Positions 34,241 to 43,208 of a DNA stretch of 64,000 nucleotides are shown piece by piece. Numbering within the stretch: the first letter of the stretch is position 1; every line of letters begins with the position of its first letter. Both the position numbers and the translations under genes were made by a program. The notes beneath the pieces were generated by a model that saw only the letters and a program-made list of their open reading frames with translations, did no database searches and was not told the origin of the DNA. Source of the stretch: Clostridia bacterium (GTDB lineage: Bacteria > Bacillota > Clostridia > Lachnospirales > Lachnospiraceae); assembly GCA_910576205.1 (NCBI GenBank), contig CAJTHL010000004.1:177015-241014 (forward strand). The letters are read 5' to 3'.

Positions 34241-34936
34241 TTATAATTGTTTTTCGATTGCACAAAATGTATTGATACAGATTTCTCCTATCTCTGCCAA
34301 ATCATAGGCCCCAAATGCAGCCGGAAAATTACTGGAAAACAAAATTTGCGAAGATGCCGGGAATTCTTCGTCGCCTTCCCAGAAAATAAACCGCAGATAC
34401 AATTCCTCAAACAATTCCAGTTCGTATCCAATATCCCCCAGGTGTACTGGGACCGCACCTGTACATTCCATAATTTCTTTAAATTTTTTCAGTCTGCTCC
34501 CAAACTTACGGTTCATTCTTGAGATACATCTGCCTTCAAACTGCCGGGCATATAAATCTCCAGACGGAAGCTCTTTGTAAGAACGAAATTCACCATTATG
34601 AGGAAATACGCTGGCATTTAAAAGGTATCTTAAAACAAGTATTTTGGCATAGATATCTTCTTCTAACGGATAATAGGTACTCGTCTCTGTCTCCAGATTT
34701 CCATGTCTGACCTCAAAGTCCGGATAATGGATATAATAAAGGCTCCCCATGAACATGAACATAAATTCCTGCTCTGCAAGGTTATACACAATCCCTAATC
34801 TTGTACTAATGCTGACAGGATCAGATATCTTAAATTTCTCCATGTAATATTCATAGGGCATCCGCTCCATGTTATCTTTCGCATATTCTATTTTCTTTCC
34901 ATGTCCTCCAGGGACAGTTTGCACATCATCTGCCAT
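34241..34936 (-). CDS. DUF3786-like protein
   Basis: 231 aa from the ATG at 34936, with GGAG upstream and only 2 bp after the stop of the preceding cooC-like gene. LYLRFIFWEGDEEFPASSQILFSSN parallels the WFADDEFEASGKLL segment of the other DUF3786 protein. The rest is divergent, without cysteines arranged for a cluster. Unknown function in the maturation cluster. Confidence 0.65.
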   Translation of the reverse strand: MADDVQTVPGGHGKKIEYAKDNMERMPYEYYMEKFKISDPVSISTRLGIVYNLAEQEFMFMFMGSLYYIHYPDFEVRHGNLETETSTYYPLEEDIYAKILVLRYLLNASVFPHNGEFRSYKELPSGDLYARQFEGRCISRMNRKFGSRLKKFKEIMECTGAVPVHLGDIGYELELFEELYLRFIFWEGDEEFPASSQILFSSNFPAAFGAYDLAEIGEICINTFCAIEKQL

Positions 34937-34938
34937 AT

Positions 34939-35700
34939 TTACATCTCCATCCGTTTTATAATTTCTTTTACTTCCTGTATCAGTTCTCTGCTGCAATCGT
35001 ATGGAGACAAACCCATACGGTCTGCACGGAGGATTTCCGGATTGTAATGAATAAAGCCCAGAAAATCTTCCTCCGGTATTTTTTCCCGGATGAAAATCTC
35101 ATCCTGTTCATCCCTTACTTTACTGGCAACCACTCTCACCTGCTGCACGCCCAGGCCAAGGGCAAGACGCTTTACATTGCGGTAAGTCTGAATACTCCGG
35201 GCACCAGGCTCAATTACAACAATAAACTGCTCCATGCCGGATGTTGTCCCACGGGCCAGATGTTCCAGTCCTGCTTCCATGTCAAGAATCACCACGTCCT
35301 TCCGGTGCAGCACCAGATTGCTGATAATCCGTTTTAATATCACATTTTCGGGACACACACAGCCACCACCGGCTGTGTCCACCGTACCAAGAAGCAGCAG
35401 CCGGACATCATTATACAGCTTTCCGTACTTATCCGGAATGTCACTGACTTTGGGGTTCAGAACATAAAACGTATTATCTTTATCTGCCCCTGTCCGTTCT
35501 TCAATCATTTTTCTCATTTTGGAAATCGGAATAATCGAATCAACGACCTCTTCTGGAAAGCCAAGAGCCAGCCCCAGATTTGCGTCCGGATCTGCGTCGG
35601 CAGCCAGTACATTTCTTCCTTCTTCAGCAAAAATCCTTGCCAGTGTTGCTGCAAAAGAAGTTTTTCCAACACCGCCTTTTCCTGTTACTGCTATTTTCAT
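34939..35700 (-). CDS. CooC-like metallocentre insertion ATPase (copy 2)
   Basis: 253 aa. Walker A GKGGVGKTS (7-15), AADADPDANLGLALG switch region, GGGCVCPENV with the CxC that binds metal at the CooC dimer interface, and VVILDMEAGLEHLARG. This is the most canonical CooC of the three. Twelve bases after the zinc-ribbon gene. Confidence 0.9.
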   Translation of the reverse strand: MKIAVTGKGGVGKTSFAATLARIFAEEGRNVLAADADPDANLGLALGFPEEVVDSIIPISKMRKMIEERTGADKDNTFYVLNPKVSDIPDKYGKLYNDVRLLLLGTVDTAGGGCVCPENVILKRIISNLVLHRKDVVILDMEAGLEHLARGTTSGMEQFIVVIEPGARSIQTYRNVKRLALGLGVQQVRVVASKVRDEQDEIFIREKIPEEDFLGFIHYNPEILRADRMGLSPYDCSRELIQEVKEIIKRMEM

Positions 35701-35712
35701 CTCGAAATCCCT

Positions 35713-35907
35713 TTATCCTTCCAAAAACTGCCCCAGATTCACGCCTTCCGGTATAACATATCCGCATGCGGTGCAGGTGCTTTCTCCTACCGTTACCCCA
35801 TCCTTTAAGAATACTTCCAGTCCGTCTTCCTCCTTACACTCTGGACAGTCGATTTCTATAATTGTTTTTTTATTTCTTTCATCCTGACAGTCTGCAAATA
35901 CACTCAT
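35713..35907 (-). CDS. Small zinc-ribbon protein
   Basis: 64 aa with CPEC and CTAC pairs about 26 residues apart, a rubredoxin/zinc-ribbon knuckle arrangement, and an acidic body. RBS AAAAGGAG. Position inside the CooC/MoxR/vWA cluster suggests a metal- or iron-binding accessory role. I know no named family. Confidence 0.65.
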   Translation of the reverse strand: MSVFADCQDERNKKTIIEIDCPECKEEDGLEVFLKDGVTVGESTCTACGYVIPEGVNLGQFLEG

Positions 35908-35924
35908 TTTTACTTACTCCTTTT

Positions 35925-36057
35925 GTAACTGTTCAGTGCCTTCACAGTTACAGTGCAAAATCCATTTAAAATCGCCTTCGGCGATGGGATTTTGCACTCC
36001 TGAATCATGTTCTTACGGTCTCAGCAGCAAGTGCTTCGACCTGTGCTGAACAGTTAC
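35925..36057. repeat. Intergenic element of nested inverted repeats
   Basis: Outer perfect 12-bp pair gtaactgttcag (35925-35936) and ctgaacagttac (36046-36057). Inner perfect 12-bp pair agtgcaaaatcc (35952-35963) and ggattttgcact (35987-35998). At the centre is atcgccttcggcgat (35971-35985) with a cUUCGg-type loop. It fills the whole gap between the vWA and zinc-ribbon genes inside an operon, so it is transcribed and would fold strongly. Confidence 0.7.
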
Positions 36058-36065
36058 CTCCTTTT

Positions 36066-37861
36066 CTACTCTTCTTCCAGCTGTCTGCGCAGATAGGCTC
36101 CTGCAACACGGGAAAAATTACGGATATCCCTGATATAGGCGAAATCCTTTCCAAATATTCTCTTCTCTGCGGCGGTATCTTCATAGTTCCCGGCAAAAAT
36201 ACCAAGAACAGAAATGCCAAGCGTCCTTGCCCTTCGTACCTCAAATGCCGTATCTTTCACCGCCTTTTCTCCTATGTAATCCGCAGGCCGCCGGATGCTG
36301 ATGTCACAGGGTTTTCCATCGCCAAGCAGGATCAGAATCTTGTGGTTCTCCGGTCGGTCCAAAAGGGTATCATACGCAGCTTTTACTGCCAGTCCGTCCC
36401 GATTATCTCCCGATGCATGGAATTCAAAAATTCTCTCATTTTTTCTTTTCCGTCATCATAATACCGAAAGCGGTGCATAACGGTATGATTCCAGAAAGTA
36501 CAGTAGCTCACCACCCGGTGGGGGATTTCCACAAAGCTTAACGCCTCGCTGAGAATATACCCCTGTACCGCCACCTGCGACTGCCTTATCGCCTGGGAAC
36601 CGCTGGAATCCACCAGAATATCAATTACAAATTCTGATGAACCAGAGGAAATCCTCTTGTCAAAAAGCTTTTCATCTTCCGTTCTTCCCAGCTTCCAGAG
36701 TCTCGCCGGCGCCAGCTGTCCACTGGTAGAACGGCAAAGGTCCTCCTGGCTTCTAAGAACCAATGCCTTTTTCAGCGTGTCCGCCAAAGCCTTGATGTTC
36801 CGTTTGATGATCCGGCTGTTGCTGTAATAATACATCCTGTTTTTTTCAAACTGAAGCTGGTTGAAGCGGTACTGATTATTTATGATTACCGGGTCCTGCA
36901 GAATCCCCTTTGTATCATGCAGCAGACAGTTGACGTGTATCCCGGTACAGAGCCGGTTCCGCCTCTTTTCCTGTTCCAAAGGAGACAAATAATTTTTTCC
37001 GTAGTTTAACGCCACATATTCCTGCACCTTCTGCAGCGACGCTTCGTCTTCGACTTTGGAATCTTCCCCTTCCTGCCTTACGGATTCGGTCGGATGTGTC
37101 TGCTTTTTCGGCTGTTTGTCCCTGATCTGCAGACTCATCATATCCTTGCCAAGTCCGGCCAGATACTTTTTAAGGATTTCCTCCATCTGCTCATCTGTTA
37201 GGCATTCCTGCCATGCTGCACTCGCCAGTGCATTTGGCGGAACACAAAGTACTGTTTCCAGATTTCCATGCTGCTCTTCAAACTCCCTGTCAACGACCGT
37301 ATTATAGATTTTTTCAATCTTGTTTATGATATCCGCCGTATCTTTGGCATGCTCCAGAGCCGTAATCTCATTTGCTGTCTGTCTGACCGCATCCGGTATC
37401 GGACCCGATTGCCTTCCCAGATAATCTTTCATGATAAAAACCTTGACCTGGCCAAAAAAAGTCTTGCATAAAACAGGTTCTTCCTGCCTTAGCAGATCTT
37501 CAAAGGCGCTTTTTCGAATGTCCGCTGTCCCCGGACGCTCCTTTGCAGTCCTTGGATAAACTGCGGCGTCCACACAGAGCTGGGCCAGTTCCATAAGAGG
37601 TATCTCCTGTGCCGACAGATATGTCTTTTTCATCATATACAGCGCCAGTTCTTCGGAGTTAAAATACCAGGCAAACGCTCCCTGCTTCATGGAATCGTAG
37701 AGCACTGCAGAGCTGGATCTTACAAACGCCTTCACATCCGGTTTTACATCCAGCGTATAATCTCCGCTGATGGTCCAGGACAGATTCCGGATTCTGTTCT
37801 CAATCTCCAGACGGTGCTCCTCTGCCTCTTTCTCCGAAAACCGGTAGGATCGTTCTTTCAT
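36066..37861 (-). pseudogene. vWA-domain protein (CobT/NorD-like) broken by a single-base frameshift
   Basis: Two abutting reading frames form one protein. The first runs from the ATG at 37861 (GAGGGG upstream) to a stop at 36383 after IIGTDWQ. The second frame, open across the same region and on to 36066, reads NERIFEFHASGDNRDGLAV and continues AAYDTLLDRPEN, the expected vWA end. The switch falls in the A6 run at 36438-36443 on the minus strand; seven As would restore one protein of about 598 aa. The vWA part carries the MIDAS-type DSSGSQA. With MoxR ATPases such proteins assist metal-cofactor insertion. Sequencing error, real inactivation or slippage cannot be separated here. Confidence 0.8.
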
Positions 37862-37865
37862 ACCG

Positions 37866-38801
37866 TCACCCCTCAAAGATCTCCGCCCTGGTCCAGGAGG
37901 ACGGAATCCGGGTCGCAATCACATCTTCCAGCATTTCTTTTTCAAATACGTCAAAGCTCTTATTCACGATTCCCATACGGATTGCCGAAAGGGGCGGCAG
38001 GTTGGAACGGATTGCTTTCATGGAAGCGATCAGGCCGCGCAGATCCAGCGACCGGGCGGAAGCCTCTCCATGGTAAACCTTTGCCTGCAGATCCAGAAAC
38101 AGTCCGGTGAACTGCTTAAGTGCCTGCTCCTTTACATCTGCAAACTGTTTTTTGAGCAGAAAGCGGATGGTTTCTTCCGAAAGCGGCGGCATATCCACTA
38201 CCATAAACCGGGATACCAGAGCTTCGTTCAGCTCTTTCGTTCCGGCATATCCGTAATTCATGGTTCCGATAAACCGTGTGGCCGGATGCAGCTTAACCCT
38301 TGCGTATCCTGGAACATCGATGCGTCTGCGGTGATCCAGCGTGGCATGGAGCACAGAAACCGCATCATTTTTTGCCATGTTGACTTCATCCAGGATTCCA
38401 AAGCCGCCAAATTCCGCACATTGATAAACCGGGCCTTTGCGGAGCCGGACTTCATTATTGATAAAAGTATCGGTTCCGATTAAGGAAGCGCTGTCTGTAT
38501 TGACATGAAAGGAAATATCATAGGAAGGTCTTCCAAAGATCCAGGCAAGCGTCTCGCACAGTACATTTTTTCCGGTTGCCTTCGCCCCGGAAAGCAGAAG
38601 ATTTTCTCCCTGCAGAAGCGCTGCCGCCGACATTTCCAGAATGTCTTTTCCATAAAAAAGCATATCCGGAATATAGACCCGTTCCCGCACTTCCTCTGCT
38701 GTTTCGTATTTCTCTCTGAATTCCACTACGTCATGAATCAGACTGTCATCCATTTTCTGTTGCTCCAGATAGGAAATCAGCAAACTTTTATCCTCTCTCA
38801 T
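37866..38801 (-). CDS. MoxR/CbbQ-type AAA+ ATPase
   Basis: 311 aa. Walker A SGAKATGKN (71-79) ends in Asn instead of Ser/Thr. Walker B is GFGILDEVNMA, sensor 1 GTMNYG and arginine finger ALVSRF. The MoxR/NorQ/CobS group works with a vWA partner as a chaperone for cofactor insertion; that partner starts 4 bp downstream. Its ATG directly abuts the stop of the CooC-like gene, so the three are co-translated. Confidence 0.9.
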   Translation of the reverse strand: MREDKSLLISYLEQQKMDDSLIHDVVEFREKYETAEEVRERVYIPDMLFYGKDILEMSAAALLQGENLLLSGAKATGKNVLCETLAWIFGRPSYDISFHVNTDSASLIGTDTFINNEVRLRKGPVYQCAEFGGFGILDEVNMAKNDAVSVLHATLDHRRRIDVPGYARVKLHPATRFIGTMNYGYAGTKELNEALVSRFMVVDMPPLSEETIRFLLKKQFADVKEQALKQFTGLFLDLQAKVYHGEASARSLDLRGLIASMKAIRSNLPPLSAIRMGIVNKSFDVFEKEMLEDVIATRIPSSWTRAEIFEG

Positions 38802-39572
38802 CTACAATCCCATCCCTTCCAGAATCTTGTACAAAGCCTTTTTGACCGGTGTCTCTTCCGGCAGTTCCACAAGCGGCTTTCCGTCGCAGTCATAACGGTA
38901 GACCATTTCATCCTGAGGAATCACTCCCAGCAGAGTCAGCCCCTGCTTCTCAATCTCTTTCTTTGTGCCCTCATCCAGCCTGCCCTCCGGAGCACGGTTG
39001 ATGATTACTCCTGTTTTTTCCGGCTTCATCCCCAGTTCCTTCATCAATTCTGCAATCCTTCCGGCTGCCTGTACGCCTCTTCTGGAGCAGTCGCTGACCA
39101 GAACCGCTGTCTTCATGGAAGGGAGCAGGCCTCTGCTGACATGCTCCATGCCTGCCTCATTGTCCACCACCACATAAGGGTAATGGCTCTGGAGCTTCTG
39201 AATCTGTGTCTGCACCAGACCGTTGACAAAGCAGTAGCACCCCTGGCCCTGGGTGCGCCCCATAACCATAAAGTCAAAATCATCTTCTTCGACAATGGCG
39301 TCTGCCATCCGAATCTCCAGCCATGCCTGTTTTGTCATCCCGGACGGAATCTGATAGCGGTCATCCATTCCCGCCCTCTCAATTTCTTCCCGCAACTCTC
39401 CAAGGGTAACGCCGACTTCCACGCCGAGCACTTCATTCAGATTGGAATTGGCATCCGCATCTACGGCCAGCACCGGCTTTTTCCCCTGCTCACACAGATA
39501 CTGAATCATCAGTCCGCACAAAGTCGTCTTACCCACACCGCCCTTTCCGGCCACTGCAATGATATGTCCCAT
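38802..39572 (-). CDS. CooC-like metallocentre insertion ATPase (copy 3)
   Basis: 256 aa. Walker A GKGGVGKTT (9-17), AVDADANSNLNEVLG, GQGCYCFVNGL with a CxC pair as in CooC, and VVVDNEAGMEHVSRG. First gene of the leftward cluster; TTGGAGG precedes the start. Three CooC-like ATPases in one operon suggest several insertion steps or several client subunits. Confidence 0.9.
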   Translation of the reverse strand: MGHIIAVAGKGGVGKTTLCGLMIQYLCEQGKKPVLAVDADANSNLNEVLGVEVGVTLGELREEIERAGMDDRYQIPSGMTKQAWLEIRMADAIVEEDDFDFMVMGRTQGQGCYCFVNGLVQTQIQKLQSHYPYVVVDNEAGMEHVSRGLLPSMKTAVLVSDCSRRGVQAAGRIAELMKELGMKPEKTGVIINRAPEGRLDEGTKKEIEKQGLTLLGVIPQDEMVYRYDCDGKPLVELPEETPVKKALYKILEGMGL

Positions 39573-39604
39573 ATCGTTACCTCCAATATTTTTTGAACAA
39601 CGTG

Positions 39605-39653
39605 TTGATTATTTTTATACAATACAGTATAATGACTCTTATCAAAAAGACAA
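39605..39653. promoter_or_regulatory. Overlapping divergent promoters with TetR operator palindrome
   Basis: Rightward: TTGATT (39605-39610), 17 bp, TATAAT (39628-39633). Leftward: TTGTCT (39648-39653), 16 bp, TATACT (39626-39631). TTATACAATACAGTATAA (39615-39632) is an 18-bp near-palindrome covering both -10 boxes. A repressor bound here would silence both the TetR gene and the CooC cluster. Confidence 0.7.
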
Positions 39654-39724
39654 GAAACAATATGGAAAATCTGTATGGTTACTGAACAAAATCGAAAAAT
39701 TGTTGAGTGACAAAGGGAAAGATC

Positions 39725-40309
39725 ATGGCTGAAAAAGCAAAAAAAGAAGACCGGCGTATTCGATATACGAAGCAGGTCATAAAAGATACTTTATTAAAAC
39801 TGCTGGAAAAAAATCATTTTGCAAAAATTACGGTTACCGAGCTGTGCCGCAGGGCTGAGATCAACCGGGGTACTTTTTATCTGCATTATTATGATATGAA
39901 TGATGTTCTGGATGATATACTGGATGACATGCTCTCTGACACTTCCAGCATCATGGAGCATGTCTTATCTCAAAAGTGCGATTCTCCAAACTGTTCTTAT
40001 CCGTTCTGTGATAAAATTCACAGCAATAACATGTTCCGTTATCTGCTCCTGGATGATACAATCTTTACGAGGATCATTGACAAAATGGCGGATCATAAGG
40101 AACACTATATTACCTGGCTCATGTCTCACAGTATTCTTACGTTTGAAGAGGCGGAAGCCGTCTTCTACTTTCAGATGAACGGCTGCCTGGCAATCAATAA
40201 ACTCATGTCCCGCAATCACTGCAGCGACTGGAAGAAAATACAGAAAACGATTGACGCTTTTATTAAAGCAGGACTGGAGGGCTTTCTGATTCATGACCAG
40301 AGAAAATGA
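39725..40309 (+). CDS. TetR-family transcriptional regulator
   Basis: 194 aa from the ATG at 39725 (AAAGGGAAAG upstream); a GTG 18 bases earlier is in frame but lacks a site. N-terminal helix-turn-helix ITVTELCRRAEINRGTFYLHYYDMNDVL is typical. The ligand domain contains a cysteine-rich run, CDSPNCSYPFCDKIH, which could bind metal or sense redox state. Divergent from the CooC/MoxR cluster and most likely its repressor. Confidence 0.88.
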   Translation: MAEKAKKEDRRIRYTKQVIKDTLLKLLEKNHFAKITVTELCRRAEINRGTFYLHYYDMNDVLDDILDDMLSDTSSIMEHVLSQKCDSPNCSYPFCDKIHSNNMFRYLLLDDTIFTRIIDKMADHKEHYITWLMSHSILTFEEAEAVFYFQMNGCLAINKLMSRNHCSDWKKIQKTIDAFIKAGLEGFLIHDQRK

Positions 40310-40451
40310 GGGATATAAAATCAAGTCAGCTGCTGAATAGACCTTAACTTTGCTGCAGACGGAAGAAAATGTACTTCTGTCAAAAATTCACACAAAGCAA
40401 AAACCCCGAAAAATCAAATGTTTACGGTTAGAGGGAAGTAATTTCAGATTA

Positions 40452-40490
40452 GGCGGTATAGCCCCGATTACAAGGGCTGTACCGTCTTTT
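40452..40490 (+). terminator. Terminator-like hairpin near the recombinase 3' end
   Basis: Stem ggcggtatagccc (40452-40464) with gggctgtaccgtc (40474-40486), largely paired with G-U steps, then tcttttc on the plus strand. It lies between TetR and the serine recombinase, near the likely left end of the mobile element. Confidence 0.5.
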
Positions 40491-40497
40491 CGAGTTA

Positions 40498-42129
40498 CTA
40501 TGCGCCTTGCTGTTTCGGTTGCGTGGCAGAAAGGAAATTGATTTCCCCTACAAAGTTGAAAACAATATCTACTTTCTGTACCCGTTTCCCGTCCACCTTT
40601 TCCGGCGCATGGACTATGATTTTCTTGATAAATTCGTTGACGATTGCGGGGGTGAGTTCTTTTATCCCCACATATTTGCGGATAATTGCGGCGAAGCTGT
40701 CAAAATCGCTTTTATTCTGTTCGTAGGTATCGACTTCCTGCTGGTCTGCCTTGACCTTTTCTTCCAGTTCCCGCTGTTCCGCTTCATATTCTGCGGACAG
40801 CTTTAAAAACCTGTCGTGGCTGATTGCGCCGCTTATGTCGTCCTCATAAATCCGCTTGAAGATACGGTCAAGTTCCGCTATCCGCTTCCTCGCCTGTCCG
40901 ACTTCACGCTTCCTGCGCTTCATTTCCTTTTCTGTTTCAGCGGAGCGTTGCTGATACATCATTTCATGGAAAGCCATGATGTCATCAAAGAAAAGGGCGG
41001 TCACGTCAAATATCCTGCTCCATACGATTTGCTTCAACACTTCCTCGCGGATAAAGTGAGCCGTACAGCTTCCCGTATTGCTTTTGTACTTTGCACAGCG
41101 GTAATGGTCTTGTGAACCGTTGAAACTTTTGCAAGTGGCGAAGTGTAATTTATTCCCGCAGTCCGCACAGTACACCAAGCCAGAAAACAATCCCTGTCTG
41201 TCCGCTTTTGTGGGGCGGCGTTTGTTTGCCCTTAGTTCCTGCACCCGTTCAAAAACTGCGTCCTCTACAATCGCTTCATGGGTATTGAAGAAGATAGCCT
41301 GCTGTTCCTTTGTGGTTGGAATCCGCTTTTTCAGTTTGTGGGATTTGGAATAGCTTTTGAAGTTCACCGTATGCCCGCAGTAGTCCATGCGCTCCAAAAT
41401 ACCGACAATGGTACTATCTCTCCAATCGTAGGGATTTTCGGGAAATGGCTTTCCCTTTTTCTTTGCGTAGTGGGCTTTGGCAGTCAGTACCTTATCTTCT
41501 TTGAGGATTTTTGCTATCTGCATGGGACCTTTCCCACCGATACATAAATCAAAAATCCGCTTCACCACAGCGGCGGCTTCCTCGTCTATAATCCACTGCT
41601 TTTTATCCGTAGGGCTTACCATGTAGCCATAGGGCGGCTTTGTCAGATGTTCCCCCGCCTGTCCTTGCGCCCGTTTGATTGCCCGTACCTTTTTGCTTGT
41701 GTCTTTTGCGTAAAAATCATTAAACAGGTTGCGGAACGGGGTAAAATCGTTGTCGCCTTTTGCGCTGTCTACTCCGTCATTGATTGCGATATATCTCACG
41801 TCACGCTCCACGAAAAAGATTTCCGTATAGTAGCCGACTTTCAGATAATCGCGCCCCAACCTTGACATATCCTTGACAATGACTGTCGCCACGTTTCCGG
41901 CTTCAATCTCTGCAATCATGCGGTTAAAATTTGGTCTGTCGAACGTCACGCCCGATACACCGTCGTCAATGAAGAAAACGGGATTGGAAAAGCCGTTGTC
42001 CGCCGCATATTTGGAGAGGACTGCTTTCTGGTTCACAATGCTGTTGCTGTCGCCCTCTAACGTATCTTCCTGCGAAAGACGGGCGTATAATGCTGTTATC
42101 TGTCCGGGCTTATATGTATTTGCTGTCAT
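40498..42129 (-). CDS. Large serine recombinase (TnpX/TndX-like)
   Basis: 543 aa from the ATG at 42129 (GGAGGA eight bases upstream). N-terminal resolvase domain with the nucleophile Ser19 in LYARLSQED and VIVKDMSRLGRDYL. A recombinase domain (KPPYGYMVSPTDKKQW) follows. The zinc ribbon reads CADCGNKLHFATCKS with a distal RCAKYKSNTGSC. Then a long coiled coil (~380-470). This is the layout of recombinases that excise and integrate Tn4451/Tn5397-type elements at short GA-type targets. It marks a mobile element boundary region. Confidence 0.93.
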   Translation of the reverse strand: MTANTYKPGQITALYARLSQEDTLEGDSNSIVNQKAVLSKYAADNGFSNPVFFIDDGVSGVTFDRPNFNRMIAEIEAGNVATVIVKDMSRLGRDYLKVGYYTEIFFVERDVRYIAINDGVDSAKGDNDFTPFRNLFNDFYAKDTSKKVRAIKRAQGQAGEHLTKPPYGYMVSPTDKKQWIIDEEAAAVVKRIFDLCIGGKGPMQIAKILKEDKVLTAKAHYAKKKGKPFPENPYDWRDSTIVGILERMDYCGHTVNFKSYSKSHKLKKRIPTTKEQQAIFFNTHEAIVEDAVFERVQELRANKRRPTKADRQGLFSGLVYCADCGNKLHFATCKSFNGSQDHYRCAKYKSNTGSCTAHFIREEVLKQIVWSRIFDVTALFFDDIMAFHEMMYQQRSAETEKEMKRRKREVGQARKRIAELDRIFKRIYEDDISGAISHDRFLKLSAEYEAEQRELEEKVKADQQEVDTYEQNKSDFDSFAAIIRKYVGIKELTPAIVNEFIKKIIVHAPEKVDGKRVQKVDIVFNFVGEINFLSATQPKQQGA

Positions 42130-42192
42130 GTGTTCATTCCTCCTGTAATGAACGCCCGACAAACAGTATGTGTTATTCTTATTATAGCGCAC

Positions 42193-42393
42193 TTATCCCT
42201 GTTTGTCATTGGGCGTTTTGACGGTTTCCGATTTTATGAGCCGTATCATCTTGTCGCGGAGCCGTTCCGAGCCGCCGCAGGAGGTAGATACTTCATAGTA
42301 TGTGCCGCCGATTTTGTAGCAGACGGTTTCCTCTGTCGGCTTCCCTTTTTCCGGCAGATAGCCGCTGTCCTTGATTTCCAGTTCCCAATCCAT
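42193..42393 (-). CDS. TnpW-like small transposon-encoded protein
   Basis: 66 aa from the ATG at 42393 (GGAAGG upstream). CYKIGGTYYEVSTSCGGSE followed by LRDKMIRLIKSE resembles the TnpW family that accompanies serine recombinases in clostridial transposons. Function unknown. It precedes the recombinase in the same direction with a 63-bp gap. The stretch 42394-42660 upstream holds nothing I recognise. Confidence 0.7.
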   Translation of the reverse strand: MDWELEIKDSGYLPEKGKPTEETVCYKIGGTYYEVSTSCGGSERLRDKMIRLIKSETVKTPNDKQG

Positions 42394-42689
42394 TCTTTTC
42401 CCTTCCTTTCCGTAGTTGCTAAGTGATAAGTTTCGGAGCAAGCATAGGAAAAGGGTACCCTTTTCCGTAAATCTGCCCGTCCGCGCTATGGCTTGCCGGA
42501 CAGATTTTGCTTGTTGGGAAGAATCCCAAACCCTCTTGAAAATCCGCTCATTACCTACAACACCGCACAGGGCGTTTTTGACGGAGTTTTGAGAGAATTT
42601 CTTCAAAAAAGTTTTCCTTATTCCCTACTACGGGGAAGTTTTGGAAATGCCAAACAACAAATTATGCAATTTCAAAAATTTCACTGTCG

Positions 42690-42718
42690 TTGCATTTATT
42701 CAGAAGTACGTATATAAT
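42690..42718 (+). promoter_or_regulatory. Promoter of the cargo operon
   Basis: TTGCAT (42690-42695), 17-bp spacer and TATAAT (42713-42718) preceding the three rightward cargo genes. Confidence 0.65.
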
Positions 42719-42860
42719 TATGGCGTGCCAAGAAAAGAGATTTTGTGTCATAAAATGGGAACAGCCATATTTTTGTTATTTCCCTTGAAATAAATAAAGG
42801 AATGCGACACGCTTGTTGTCATATTCCTAATGCTAAAATACACACAAGGAGGATATGAAT

Positions 42861-43208
42861 ATGCAGTTTACAGAAATATGTATTTATCAAGTCAAGCCAC
42901 AAAAGGTAGAGGAATTTGAAGCGTTAATGCTTGAAGCTAAAAGCCTTTTGGAAAAACAGGAGGGACTGCTTCTGCTCCGGCTTGTCAAAAGAGGGTATCA
43001 CATAGACATGGAACAAATTAAAGAGGGGCTTCCACCCCTAAAAATCACCCGTATTGTAAAAAGCGTTAAGTACATGCTCTATTGGGAATTTGATACGAAA
43101 GAAAGCTATGGAGCGGCACAGAAAAATCTTTACAACAGCTATTGGAAAGCGATTGAAAAGTGTTTAATCGTTCCACATGACAAATATTTAGGGGAGGCAG
43201 TGTTTTAA
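42861..43208 (+). CDS. Antibiotic biosynthesis monooxygenase (ABM)-like protein
   Basis: 115 aa from the ATG at 42861; the ATG at 42855 is too close to the GGAGG. FTEICIYQVKPQKVEEFEALMLEAK is a typical first strand and helix of the dimeric alpha/beta barrel. Such proteins act as small monooxygenases, haem-degrading enzymes or stress proteins; no catalytic residues are decisive. Its stop overlaps the next ATG by one base. Confidence 0.65.
   Translation: MQFTEICIYQVKPQKVEEFEALMLEAKSLLEKQEGLLLLRLVKRGYHIDMEQIKEGLPPLKITRIVKSVKYMLYWEFDTKESYGAAQKNLYNSYWKAIEKCLIVPHDKYLGEAVF

Noticed and set aside
36383..36443. Programmed -1 frameshifting in the vWA gene
   Set aside because: The A6 run does not form a canonical heptamer in the zero frame (GAA AAA ATG) and no downstream stimulatory hairpin is evident; a one-base deletion or sequencing error is simpler.
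34241..39572. CO dehydrogenase/acetyl-CoA synthase operon
   Set aside because: Only accessory-type genes are present; no CODH, ACS or corrinoid iron-sulfur protein subunit is encoded in the window.
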